A stretch of DNA of 64,000 nucleotides from Acinetobacter lwoffii (GCF_029024105.1 NZ_CP118964.1:157374-221373); one strand, 5' to 3'; positions 1 to 8,687 are shown, counted from the stretch's first letter. Made by a program: numbers and translations. The notes: generated by a model from the letters alone, not told the origin.

Positions 1-230
1 TGGTAAGTTAAAGCGGATCATCAGGGCCACATTAGGATTCAAATCTATGAAGACGGCTTATGCCACAATTAAAGGTATTGAAGTCATGCGTGCACTACGT
101 AAAGGACAAGCATCGTCATTTTATTATGGTCAGCCTCAAGGTGAAGTGTGTCTAATCAACAGGGTTTTCGGTCTCTAAGCACTTTTAAAAAGGAACTTCA
201 TCGACTCAAATCTCTATTTGCAACAGTGCC
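1..230 (+). mobile_element. 3' end of an IS6-family element (IS1006/IS1008-like), cut by the window edge
   Basis: Positions 1-178 encode the last part of an IS6-family DDE transposase, almost identical to the C-terminus of the complete copy at 62703-63521 and ending in the same Arg-Val-Phe-Gly-Leu stop. The right terminal inverted repeat ends at 230 with CAACAGTGCC. The element has the same orientation as the copy at 62703-63521, so the two bracket nearly the whole window as direct repeats. The 5' part lies outside the window. Confidence 0.9.
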
Positions 231-438
231 GTTTGGTGGAAACCAAGATGCATTGCATCAAATTATTAGGCGATAAATTAATGGCAAGAAGCTTTCCTAG
301 TCAGGTGAATGAAATTCATGCACGTGTAGCAGTCCTCAACAGATTTACGGAATTAGGTCGACCACTTACCCAAGTTACGCCTTAAATTTGGCTCAATTAG
401 GGGCGCTTTGCATTTCAAATCTTTGTGTAACAAAGCCG
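231..438 (+). mobile_element. Remnant (3' end) of an IS5-family, IS903-group element
   Basis: This stretch is nearly identical to the end of the complete IS5-family element at 36750-37788: the last ~50 transposase codons, then the right terminal repeat ending ACAAAGCC at 438. It is cut on its left by the IS6-family end at 230. One base differs in the terminal repeat (TGTGTAAC instead of TGTGCAAC). It is a dead fragment. Confidence 0.9.
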
Positions 439-546
439 CTGTACATTGACTCTTGATATTTTTTCCTGGTAAGCGCAAAGTCTTACAAAGTCTTGCAAGG
501 ATTTCCTTGGCCGGAACCGCAAAGCGACGCGATTGGAGAGGGCGAA

Positions 547-639
547 ATGAAAGCGCACCTACAGGTGATTTTCACGCTCGATCCCGATCAACGGCTGACG
601 CGGGGCAGCGCGTTTTTCTCAAAAAACAAAAAGAGATGA
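547..639 (+). CDS. Possible 30-aa leader ORF upstream of clpK (uncertain)
   Basis: An ATG at 547 is preceded by a good ribosome binding site (GGAGAGGG, about 8 bases upstream) and opens a 30-codon frame ending at 639, just inside the hairpin before clpK. The peptide starts MKAHLQVIFTLD and ends in a lysine-rich tail. I do not recognise it. It could be the tail of a gene lost upstream, a leader peptide, or chance. The well-placed Shine-Dalgarno is the only support. Confidence 0.25.
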   Translation: MKAHLQVIFTLDPDQRLTRGSAFFSKNKKR

Positions 640-665
640 GGCACCGTGATCGTCGGTGCCTCGTC
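635..665 (+). terminator. Hairpin just upstream of clpK
   Basis: The arms GAGGCACCG (638-646) and CGGTGCCTC (654-662) pair perfectly around a 7-base loop, and the stem extends by three more pairs including a wobble. No T-run follows. It ends about 25 bases before the clpK start, so it may be the terminator of a lost upstream gene or an RNA structure in the clpK leader. Confidence 0.45.
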
Positions 666-691
666 AGATCAATCTTTACAGGAGCATCATC

Positions 692-3541
692 ATGGACAGA
701 AAACAATGCCAGGTCTGCAGCCAACCCGCCACCGTGCGGGTGGAAGCCAATCTCAACGGTCGTCACAGCACCATGCTGTTGTGTGACGACCATTACCGTC
801 AACTGGTGCGCCAGCAAAAGCGCACCGTCTCGCCGCTGGAAGCCTTGTTCGGCTCGCGCAGCGGCCTGTTCGAGGACTTCCTCGGCAGTGACTTCTTCCG
901 CATCGGCGACGACGCGACGCCGATGGCCGCCGATACCGATGACGTGGTCGATGCCTCGTTCGGCGAGCCCGCCGCCGCAGGTTCGGGTGCGCCGCGCCGT
1001 CGCGGCAGTGGGCTCGCCAGCCGTATCAGCGAACAGTCCGAGGCCCTATTGCAGGAGGCCGCCCGACACGCTGCCGAATTTGGCCGCGCCGAGGTGGATA
1101 CCGAACACCTGCTGCTGGCGCTATCCGACAGCGATGTGGTGAAGACCATCCTGGGGCAGTTCAAGATCAAGGTCGATGACCTCAAGCAACAGATCGAATC
1201 CGAAGCCAAGCGCGGCGAGAAGCCGTTCGAGGGCGAGATCGGCGTGTCGCCCCGGGTCAAGGACGCGCTCAGCCGTGCTTTCGTGGCCTCCAATGAACTC
1301 GGCCACTCTTATGTCGGGCCGGAGCATTTCCTGATCGGGCTCGCCGAGGAAGGCGAAGGTTTGGCGGCCAACCTGCTACGCCGTTACGGTCTCACGCCGC
1401 AAGCGCTGCGCCAGCAGGTAAGCAAGGTGGTCGGCAAAGGGGCCGAGGATGGCCGCGCCGAGACGCCGACCAACACGCCCGAGCTGGATAAATACTCGCG
1501 CGACCTCACCAAGATGGCGCGCGAGGGCAAACTCGATCCAGTCATCGGCCGTGCGCAGGAGATCGAGACCACCATCGAGGTGCTGGCCCGGCGCAAGAAA
1601 AACAACCCGGTGTTGATCGGTGAGCCTGGCGTCGGCAAGACCGCCATTGTCGAAGGGCTGGCGCAGCGCATGGTCGCCGGCGAAGTGCCCGAGACGCTGC
1701 GCGACAAGCGCCTGGTCGAACTCAACATCAACGCCATGGTGGCAGGCGCCAAGTACCGCGGCGAGTTCGAGGAGCGCGTGCAGAAGGTGCTCAAGGAAGT
1801 GACCGAGCACCAGGGCGAGATGATTCTCTTCATCGACGAGGTGCACACCATCGTCGGTGCCGGCCAGGGTGGCGGCGAAGGCGGGCTGGACGTGGCCAAC
1901 GTGTTCAAGCCGATGATGGCGCGCGGCGAACTGAACCTGATCGGCGCCACCACGCTCAACGAGTATCAGAAGTACATCGAGAAGGATGCCGCGCTGGAGC
2001 GTCGCTTCCAGCCGGTGATGGTGCCCGAGCCGACGGTAGCGCAGACCATGATGATCCTGCGCGGCCTGCGCGACACCTTCGAGGCGCACCACAAGGTCAG
2101 CATCACCGAGGATGCGATCATCGCCGCCGCCGAGTTGTCGGACCGCTACATCACCGCGCGCTTTTTGCCTGACAAGGCCATCGACCTGCTTGACCAGGCG
2201 GCCGCACGCGTGAAGCTGTCAGCCACGGCCCGCCCGGTGGCGGTGCAAGAGCTGGAGTCCGAACTGCACCAGCTGCGGCGTGAGCAGGACTATATGGCCT
2301 CGCGCAAGCAGTACGACAAGGCCTCCGAGCTGGGCAAGCGCATCGAGGCCAAGGAGACTGAACTCAAGAAGCTCGTCGAGGAATGGGAACGCGAGCGCGC
2401 CTCGGGCAGCGCCGAAGTCAAGGCCGAGCATGTCGCACAGATCGTCTCGCGCCTGACCGGCATTCCGGTCAACGAGCTGACGGTGGAAGAACGCGAGAAG
2501 CTGCTGCATCTGGAGCAGCGGCTGCACGAGCGCCTGGTGGGTCAGGATGAAGCAGTGCGCGCGGTGGCCGATGCCGTGCGGCTGTCGCGGGCGGGCCTGC
2601 GCGAGGGCAGCAAGCCGGTGGCGACGTTCCTGTTCCTCGGGCCGACCGGCGTGGGCAAGACCGAGCTCGCCAAGGCGCTGGCCGAGTCCATCTATGGCGA
2701 TGAAGGTGCGCTGCTGCGCATCGACATGTCCGAGTACGGGGAACGCCATACCGTGGCACGCCTGGTGGGCGCGCCTCCGGGTTATGTGGGCTATGACGAG
2801 GGTGGCCAGCTCACCGAGAAGGTGCGTCGCAAGCCTTACAGCGTGTTGCTGCTGGACGAGATCGAGAAGGCGCACCCCGACGTCTACAACATCCTGCTGC
2901 AGGTGTTCGACGACGGGCGCCTCACCGACGGCAAAGGCCGGGTGGTGGATTTCACCAATACCATCATCATCGCCACCTCGAACTTGGGCTCGGACATCAT
3001 CCAGCGTCGGCTGAAGGCCCGTAGCGCCGCCGGCGAGGAGTATGAGAAGACCAAGTCCGAGGTGATGGACGTGCTGCGCGGACACTTCCGCCCCGAGTTC
3101 ATCAACCGCATCGACGAGATCATCGTCTTCCATGCGCTGGGCAAGGAGGAGATCCGCCATATCGTCGGCCTGCAGCTCGATCGTGTGGCCCGCAACGCCG
3201 CCAGCCAGGGCGTGACGCTGACCTTCGATCAGACCTTGATCGATCACTTCGCGGAGGAAGGCTACAAGCCCGAGTTCGGCGCGCGTGAGCTCAAGCGGCT
3301 GATCCGCAGCGAGCTGGAGACGGCACTGGCGCGCGAGATGCTGGGTGGCGGTATCGGCAAGGGCGATCACGCCAGCGCCCGCTGGGATGACAAGGCCGAA
3401 CGGGTGGTCTTCGAGCGCCAGGAGCCACCCGCGAAGCCGGCCGAGCCTGAGAAGCCCGATGCCGCGAACGTGGCTGAGGCGCCGCCGAGCGACGCGAGCA
3501 AGCCTGCGCGCAAGAAGAAGTCAGCGGGCGGCGAATCTTGA
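692..3541 (+). CDS. clpK: ClpK (ClpG_GI) stand-alone AAA+ disaggregase of the tLST
   Basis: An HSP100 ATPase that untangles heat-denatured protein and gives extreme heat tolerance. The start at 692 is chosen because AGGAG lies 8 bases upstream and it gives 949 aa, the usual ClpK length. An N-terminal zinc-finger-like motif (Cys6, Cys9, Cys31, His34) is followed by a Clp N-domain (about 110-250), then two AAA+ modules: Walker A GEPGVGKT with Walker B LFIDE, a short middle domain with coiled-coil character, and a second Walker A GPTGVGKT with LLLDEIEKAH. The last ~40 residues are a Pro/Ala/Lys-rich tail. In the canonical locus it has sHsp20 genes upstream and ftsH downstream; both are missing here. 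GC content is far above that of the Acinetobacter genes in the window, which indicates transfer. Confidence 0.95.
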   Translation: MDRKQCQVCSQPATVRVEANLNGRHSTMLLCDDHYRQLVRQQKRTVSPLEALFGSRSGLFEDFLGSDFFRIGDDATPMAADTDDVVDASFGEPAAAGSGAPRRRGSGLASRISEQSEALLQEAARHAAEFGRAEVDTEHLLLALSDSDVVKTILGQFKIKVDDLKQQIESEAKRGEKPFEGEIGVSPRVKDALSRAFVASNELGHSYVGPEHFLIGLAEEGEGLAANLLRRYGLTPQALRQQVSKVVGKGAEDGRAETPTNTPELDKYSRDLTKMAREGKLDPVIGRAQEIETTIEVLARRKKNNPVLIGEPGVGKTAIVEGLAQRMVAGEVPETLRDKRLVELNINAMVAGAKYRGEFEERVQKVLKEVTEHQGEMILFIDEVHTIVGAGQGGGEGGLDVANVFKPMMARGELNLIGATTLNEYQKYIEKDAALERRFQPVMVPEPTVAQTMMILRGLRDTFEAHHKVSITEDAIIAAAELSDRYITARFLPDKAIDLLDQAAARVKLSATARPVAVQELESELHQLRREQDYMASRKQYDKASELGKRIEAKETELKKLVEEWERERASGSAEVKAEHVAQIVSRLTGIPVNELTVEEREKLLHLEQRLHERLVGQDEAVRAVADAVRLSRAGLREGSKPVATFLFLGPTGVGKTELAKALAESIYGDEGALLRIDMSEYGERHTVARLVGAPPGYVGYDEGGQLTEKVRRKPYSVLLLDEIEKAHPDVYNILLQVFDDGRLTDGKGRVVDFTNTIIIATSNLGSDIIQRRLKARSAAGEEYEKTKSEVMDVLRGHFRPEFINRIDEIIVFHALGKEEIRHIVGLQLDRVARNAASQGVTLTFDQTLIDHFAEEGYKPEFGARELKRLIRSELETALAREMLGGGIGKGDHASARWDDKAERVVFERQEPPAKPAEPEKPDAANVAEAPPSDASKPARKKKSAGGES

Positions 3542-3750
3542 GCGATGGGGGCTGTCGTGTCCGACCCCAACGGGCTGACATGGGCAGCCACCCTCGTGCC
3601 GCTGGCGGTCACTATCCCCACAGCGGGGCACGCGGTCATCTTCTTTGAGGTGATGAAGGGGCTGACTGCTCTGTCGGTCAGTCTCGCGATGTTCGCATTC
3701 AGCCCCAATAGATTCGCCTATTTTCACTATCACATACGAGGTATATCACC

Positions 3751-4638
3751 ATGAATGAGCAAACACCGAATCCCAATGCGACGAACGAAGGAATAAACGA
3801 ACAGGCTGCGGTAAGCAGCCTTCCTGTCAGTCCAGAGGCCAAGCCTGAAGTCGTCACGGAGGTACAGCCTGAGGTTCAGAAGGAAACGGACTCGCAGGCG
3901 GCAGACAAACGTAAACAAGTCCTCGATGAGGCCGTCTCGGCCTTGTCGCTGACCAAATCAGCGCTGGCCGCACTTGACGGCAAGGACACTGCACGCGCAT
4001 TAGCATCGCTGGCCGAAGTGACGGGAAAGCTGGAGCTGATCGTTGCGCGCGAACCCACGCTTGCCCTGGCCCCCGTTGATGTGCGCACCATCGTGCACGA
4101 CTTGTTCGCCAACACGGAAATCATTGAGGCGATGACCGACGAGGCGCTGGATGCCCTCAAACATGGCGAGGTGCAACAGGCACGTCACGTGCTGGCTTTG
4201 CTGGCCAGTGAAATCGTGATCACGGTCACCAACATCCCTCTGGCGTCCTATCCCGCAGTCGTGAAGTCAGTCGTGCCGCTGATCGATCAGGGCAAGATTG
4301 AAGAAGCCAAAGCCGCGCTGCAGGCAGCGCTCAGCACGCTGGTCGAGGAGCGCAGCGTGCTTCCGCTGCCCGTCCTGCGTGCGAAGCTGCTCCTGCAGCG
4401 CGCCGAGACCTTGGTAGAAGATGGTCAGCGCAGCGAAGCGTCCAATGAGCGCCTGGAGACATTATTGAACGAAGCCCGGCAGCAGTTGGAAATGGCAGAA
4501 CTGCTGGGCTATGGAAAGAAGAAGGACTTTGAGCCCCTGTATGCTGAACTCAAGAAAGTCAAGCAAAAGACGGCTGGGGGAGGCGGCGGAAAAGGCTGGC
4601 TCGATGAAATCAAGGCAAAGCTGTCCAAGTTGTTCTGA
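3751..4638 (+). CDS. yfdX: YfdX-family stress protein
   Basis: The 295-aa protein has a Pro/Glu/Gln-rich N-terminal stretch (about 1-55), then a helical YfdX domain and a Gly-rich, Lys-rich tail. YfdX proteins are linked to acid and heat stress, and one or two copies are standard members of the tLST after clpK. No signal peptide is obvious, unlike E. coli YfdX. Ribosome binding site GAGGT precedes the ATG. The 209 bases between clpK and this gene hold no convincing gene and mark where ftsH and other members are expected but absent. A strong terminator follows at 4658. Confidence 0.85.
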   Translation: MNEQTPNPNATNEGINEQAAVSSLPVSPEAKPEVVTEVQPEVQKETDSQAADKRKQVLDEAVSALSLTKSALAALDGKDTARALASLAEVTGKLELIVAREPTLALAPVDVRTIVHDLFANTEIIEAMTDEALDALKHGEVQQARHVLALLASEIVITVTNIPLASYPAVVKSVVPLIDQGKIEEAKAALQAALSTLVEERSVLPLPVLRAKLLLQRAETLVEDGQRSEASNERLETLLNEARQQLEMAELLGYGKKKDFEPLYAELKKVKQKTAGGGGGKGWLDEIKAKLSKLF

Positions 4639-4657
4639 AACCGCTGGATAGGGCGTA

Positions 4658-4680
4658 AGAGGGGCGCGTCGCGCCCCTCT
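4658..4680 (+). terminator. GC-rich hairpin after yfdX
   Basis: The 11-base arms AGAGGGGCGCG and CGCGCCCCTCT pair perfectly around a single base. They lie 20 bases after the yfdX stop and are followed by CTTGG rather than a long T-run. Confidence 0.7.
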
Positions 4681-4734
4681 CTTGGCTCAGGAATGTTTGC
4701 TTTTTCACCCCATTAGATCTTTGGGAGATATAGC

Positions 4735-5346
4735 ATGAATATAGACACTATCACCGATTCCAGTGCGGATGAGCCCACCAAAACACTGTGTTCATTGACC
4801 GAAAATTGGTGGATTTTTGCGTTGCGCGGCGTCTTGGCATTGATTTTTGCAGCCCTCGCGTTCTGGATACCACAATCGGCTCTGTTGGCCATGACCATCA
4901 TGTTCGGCGCATTTTCCTTGGTCAATGGCGCGTTCAACTTGTTTGCAGCGGTGCGCCATATCCAGAAAAAAGAGCGCTGGGGCTGGCTGCTGTTCAGCGG
5001 CATTGTCGGCATACTTACGGGCGTCGTCGTCCTGGTTGCTCCTTGGGTCGCCACGATAGTCTTGGCTTCTTTTTTATGGGCTAGCGTGGGCTTCTGGGCG
5101 ATTTTCACCGGTGTGCTGGAGATATCCGCCGCCGTTCGGCTGCGTCGGGAAATCAAGGGTGAAATCTGGCTTGCCCTCAGTGGACTGCTCTCGATTATAC
5201 TTGGCGCTATCGTCTTGTGGATATTTTTTACCCGTCCGGTCGAGTCATTCGTGGCCGCAGGCTGGCTGTTGGGTTTCCATGCGGCAGTCTATGGCGTCAC
5301 GCTTTTGTTCTTTAGTTGGAGTCTTCGCAAAACGCGCCTGGGGTAA
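4735..5346 (+). CDS. hdeD: HdeD-family membrane protein (tLST)
   Basis: The 203-aa protein has six predicted membrane segments and the duplicated HdeD/DUF308 pattern, in which the Trp-Trp-Ile/Leu-Arg-Gly start of the first repeat is followed by a Ser-Gly-Ile-Val-Gly type second repeat. HdeD is an inner-membrane protein tied to acid resistance, and its homologue belongs to the tLST core. Ribosome binding site GGGAG is 9 bases before the ATG. A second, divergent HdeD-like protein is encoded at 11380-12177. Confidence 0.88.
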   Translation: MNIDTITDSSADEPTKTLCSLTENWWIFALRGVLALIFAALAFWIPQSALLAMTIMFGAFSLVNGAFNLFAAVRHIQKKERWGWLLFSGIVGILTGVVVLVAPWVATIVLASFLWASVGFWAIFTGVLEISAAVRLRREIKGEIWLALSGLLSIILGAIVLWIFFTRPVESFVAAGWLLGFHAAVYGVTLLFFSWSLRKTRLG

Positions 5347-5431
5347 GAGCGTGCCAAACCAAAATCTATATCTATGGATATGAGCATCCTCGATTCATAC
5401 CTCCATAGAAATGACATCAAAGGAGTCATAC

Positions 5432-6577
5432 ATGCAGATGCAATATAGCTATCGAGCTGTCGACAAAGAGTTTCATGAACCATGGCAGAGAGCTTTGGGA
5501 AATGCGGTCGAGCGCGACCTCAAGCCATTGCTCGACAAACACACTAAAGATTCAGTGCGACTTCGAATCGTCCTTGATCGCGACAAGACCAAGCGGCAAT
5601 TTCTGGCCAGTGGCTATATGCACCTGCCCGGCAGAAAGATTGTCAGCGTTACTGCATCACATGACGAGCTGACGCCCCTCGCGCAGATGCTCGCACAGTC
5701 GTTGTTCCGTCAGGCCAAGAAGCATTTTGACCGGCTGCATGCTCAGGACCAAATCAAGCGCAAAGCACGACGCAAGCGCTTGCGCGAGCTCAAGGTGCGA
5801 ATTGCCGCAAAACCCGCGTCAGCCGCCCATGAGGCCAACGTGACCCGAATGCCTCTACTGTCGAAACTTGAGGCTGTCGCAAGGCGTGAGCTGGCTTATC
5901 TGCGGGCCGTCGGCGATTTACCGCGCGATTATCCGACGCTGCGCGACGTGGTGGATGAAGCGATTGTCCAAGCTGAGGTGGAATGGCAATCCGTGCCGGA
6001 AGAAAAAGCGGCTTACTTCGGTCTTCTGAAACATCTGTTCGCCGTCCTGGATCACGAAGTGGCAAACAGCCGGCAATTTGGCGAATTCGTTTCTCTGGAC
6101 GCGCCGGTCGAACCGGATGCCCAGGACGTCGCCGAGGCCATGGTGGAAGAGGAAGTCTTCGAATTTTATCAGCCCGATGACACACTCAGGCTTGCCGATA
6201 TCATCGCTGACAGTCAGCATCCCGATGCCGCAACGATCGCGGAACAGGAGGAGCTAGTTGATCGGTCGAGCGAGTTCGCTTTCGCATTCGACCTGCTGAA
6301 GGACATGCCGCGTTTGTGGCGGCGCATTTTTCTGCTTATCCGTGTGGACGGGCTGGATGCCAGCAGCGTCTCTGAGATCCTGCTGATTCCTAGTAAGGAA
6401 GATACTGTCCAAAGGTGGCTCATGCAGGCCGAAGCGTTCATCGCTGCTCATTTGGAAGAGGCCGGAGTAAGCAAAGACGGGAACGATTGGCTCCAAGGCG
6501 TTGATTGGTCGGCATTGTCTGTGACCCGAAGCGCGGCAGCCTCACTGTGGTCCAAGGAGGCGAACCATGAAGAATGA
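5432..6577 (+). CDS. tLST orf11-type protein: HPF-like N-terminus joined to a sigma-factor-like region
   Basis: The start at 5432 is chosen because AAGGAG lies 6 bases upstream; an earlier ATG at 5411 overlaps that site. Residues about 10-100 resemble the ribosome hibernation factor HPF/RaiA fold: a helix, then strands holding RLRIVLDRDK, a basic HLPGRK turn, and a final Lys-rich helix (QAKKHFDRLH). The C-terminal half resembles sigma-70 regions 2 and 4, with a helix-turn-helix near 330-365. It sits in the usual tLST position between hdeD and trx. Family membership by position is fairly sure; the domain reading is my inference. The last 11 bases overlap the start of the next reading frame. 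Confidence 0.7.
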   Translation: MQMQYSYRAVDKEFHEPWQRALGNAVERDLKPLLDKHTKDSVRLRIVLDRDKTKRQFLASGYMHLPGRKIVSVTASHDELTPLAQMLAQSLFRQAKKHFDRLHAQDQIKRKARRKRLRELKVRIAAKPASAAHEANVTRMPLLSKLEAVARRELAYLRAVGDLPRDYPTLRDVVDEAIVQAEVEWQSVPEEKAAYFGLLKHLFAVLDHEVANSRQFGEFVSLDAPVEPDAQDVAEAMVEEEVFEFYQPDDTLRLADIIADSQHPDAATIAEQEELVDRSSEFAFAFDLLKDMPRLWRRIFLLIRVDGLDASSVSEILLIPSKEDTVQRWLMQAEAFIAAHLEEAGVSKDGNDWLQGVDWSALSVTRSAAASLWSKEANHEE

Positions 6578-7216
6578 TCTTCACCTCGTCTGCCCGCATG
6601 CCAGTCCATCAACCGCGTACCGACTGCGAAGCTATCGGAACATCCCAACTGTGGCCGCTGCCAGCAGCCCTTGTTCACGGGCGAGCCCCGCGAGTTGACC
6701 GGCGTGCTCGGCCACGAAATCGCGCATATTGCGAACGAGGATTTGCGTGTCATGGGCCTGGCCGATTCCATCAGCCGGCTCACCCATCTTCTGGCCTTGT
6801 TGGGGCAAATCATGCTCCTCTTCAGCCTGCTGGCCTTGCTGTGGGGCACAGTCGCTATCCAGTGGCCGGCGCTGCTGTTGCTGGCCGTTTCGCCGCAGCT
6901 CGCGCTGCTGGGTTTGTCGCGGGTGCACGAATTCGACGCCGACCGGCTCACCGCCGAATTGACCGGCGACCCACAGGGATTGGCTTTGGCGCTCGCCAAG
7001 ATCGAGCGGGAGAGTCGCGCCTGGCTGCTGCCCGGATGGGGCAACCCGGAACCCTCCTGGTTGCGCACGCATCCGGCGACGACAGAGCGCATCCAACGCT
7101 TGCGGGAATTGGCTGATTCGATGGCACCGCAACCGCTTCATTCCAGCCCATTTCTGCCGGACATCCCCTTGGCGCCACGCCCACCGCGTTGGCGCGCCAG
7201 CGGTGTCTGGTGCTGA
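6567..7216 (+). pseudogene. Deletion fusion of thioredoxin (trx_GI) N-terminus and M48 zinc-protease C-terminus
   Basis: The ATG at 6567, after AAGGAGG, starts a TrxC-like protein (MKNDLHLVCPH) but the frame shifts near 6599, where a T appears lost (CAT-GCC for CAT-TGC). In the restored frame the zinc-ribbon reads VCPHCQSINRVP ... NCGRCQQPLFTGEP, the start of thioredoxin 2. It then runs directly into RELTGVLGHEIAH, the HExxH helix of an M48 (HtpX-like) peptidase with two membrane segments and the glutamate-bearing HEFDAD motif, open from 6671 to 7216. In the canonical order trx-kefB-orf14-M48-degP, this deletion removed the trx catalytic part, kefB, orf14 and the start of the protease. No functional product is expected. 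Confidence 0.85.
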
Positions 7217-7235
7217 TTTCAACAAGGAGAATGGC

Positions 7236-8387
7236 ATGACCTACCCCGACCTCAACAGCCGCCCGGCGCCGGACCGATTCATCCGGCGCTGGCTCGTCAT
7301 CACTGGCTGCATCGCCGCACTCATGCTGCTGTGGCAGTTCTTGCCTGCCATCGAAGCCTGGTTCAGTCCGCGCGAAGCGGCCGAGCGCACGGTGACACCG
7401 CGTGGTGATCTGGCGGCAGACGAGCAGACCACCATCCAACTGTTCGAGAAATCGCGCGGGTCGGTGGTTTACATCACCACGGCGCAACTGGTGCGTGACG
7501 TCTGGTCGCGCAATGTCTTTTCCGTGCCGCGCGGCACCGGCTCCGGCTTCATCTGGGACGATGCCGGCCACGTGGTGACCAACTTCCACGTCATCCAGGG
7601 GGCATCGTCTGCCACGGTCAAACTGGCCGACGGTCGCGATTATCAGGCTGCGCTGGTGGGCGCCAGCCCCGAGCACGACATCGCCGTGCTCAAGATCGGC
7701 GTCGGCTTCAAGCGCCCGCCCGCTGTGCCGGTGGGCACCAGTGCCGACCTCAAGGTCGGGCAGAAAGTGTTCGCTATCGGCAATCCCTTCGGATTGGACT
7801 GGACGCTCACCACCGGCATCGTCTCGGCGCTCGACCGCACCCTCGACGGCGAAGGGGGCGGGCCTGCCATCGATCACCTGATCCAGACCGACGCCGCTAT
7901 CAACCCCGGCAACTCCGGCGGCCCGCTGCTCGATTCGGCCGGGCGGCTGATCGGCATCAACACCGCCATCTATAGCCCTTCGGGCGCGTCCGCTGGCATC
8001 GGTTTCGCTGTGCCGGTGGATACCGTCATGCGCGTGGTGCCGCAACTCATAAAGACCGGCAAGTACATCCGTCCGGCGCTGGGCATCGAGGTGGATGAGC
8101 AGCTCAACGCGCGTCTGCAGGCGCTGACCGGTAGTAAGGGCGTATTCGTATTGCGCGTGACGCCGGGCTCGGTGGCGCACAGGGCCGGGCTCGTCGGCAT
8201 CAAGGTCACCGCAGGCGGCATCGTGCCCGGCGATCGCGTTATCAGCATCGACGGTATCGCCGTCGACGACGTCACCACATTACAGGCCCGGCTAGACGAC
8301 AAGAACGTTGGAGATGTTGTGGTCTTGTTAGTGGAGCGGGCCGGCAAGACTCGCGAGATGCTTGTGGAACTACAACCGGGAGTTTGA
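7236..8387 (+). CDS. degP: DegP/HtrA-type periplasmic serine protease (tLST)
   Basis: The start at 7236 has AAGGAG 6 bases upstream; an in-frame GTG at 7203 lacks a site. The 383-aa protein has one N-terminal membrane anchor (about 18-38), an S1C protease domain with the triad His in NFHVIQG, Asp in HDIAVLK and Ser in NPGNSGGP, and one C-terminal PDZ domain. One PDZ and an uncleaved anchor make it DegS-like in shape. It closes the tLST block, as in known loci. It degrades or quality-checks damaged envelope proteins. Confidence 0.93.
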   Translation: MTYPDLNSRPAPDRFIRRWLVITGCIAALMLLWQFLPAIEAWFSPREAAERTVTPRGDLAADEQTTIQLFEKSRGSVVYITTAQLVRDVWSRNVFSVPRGTGSGFIWDDAGHVVTNFHVIQGASSATVKLADGRDYQAALVGASPEHDIAVLKIGVGFKRPPAVPVGTSADLKVGQKVFAIGNPFGLDWTLTTGIVSALDRTLDGEGGGPAIDHLIQTDAAINPGNSGGPLLDSAGRLIGINTAIYSPSGASAGIGFAVPVDTVMRVVPQLIKTGKYIRPALGIEVDEQLNARLQALTGSKGVFVLRVTPGSVAHRAGLVGIKVTAGGIVPGDRVISIDGIAVDDVTTLQARLDDKNVGDVVVLLVERAGKTREMLVELQPGV

Positions 8388-8436
8388 TGGAAAGTGGGTC
8401 ATGGATCTGCACAGCGAAGCAGTCAAGCTGTTTTTG

Positions 8437-8687
8437 AGTAATAAAGTTAAATACTAGGTAATAAATAATCATACTTAGTAATAAAGTTTCATACGAATTT
8501 TCAAAATAAAGAAAATATATTCATTATTTTCAGTATTTTGTAATTTTGGTATGAAACTTTTTTTATTTTGATAGAATTAAATTTAGACTAGCCCTGCCTA
8601 TAGTATGATACTTTAATAAATACAATATAATTTTGGAACCAATAAAAACAAATACTTATGCACAACAAAGGATGAAACTTTATTACT
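8437..8687 (+). repeat. AT-rich insert with 20-bp-spaced direct repeats and inverted partners
   Basis: Consensus AGTAATAAAGTTTCATAC occurs at 8437, 8457 and 8477, exactly 20 bp apart, and in inverted form at 8549, 8603 and 8670. The outermost copies share a perfect 13-bp inverted match (GAGTAATAAAGTT at 8436; AACTTTATTACTC ending 8688). The stretch holds no gene and sits between the GC-rich degP end and a kefB gene that is cut at 8710. The layout resembles transposase-binding arrays at Tn7-like ends or a degenerate MITE; iterons are an alternative. Confidence 0.7.

Noticed and set aside
572..3370. Several long minus-strand frames over clpK (up to 383 codons)
   Set aside because: They are shadow frames caused by the strong third-position GC bias of clpK; none shows a recognisable motif.
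3545..3754. 69-codon open frame between clpK and yfdX
   Set aside because: It overlaps the yfdX start, has no ribosome site, and its composition changes along its length; more likely a chance frame in deletion debris.
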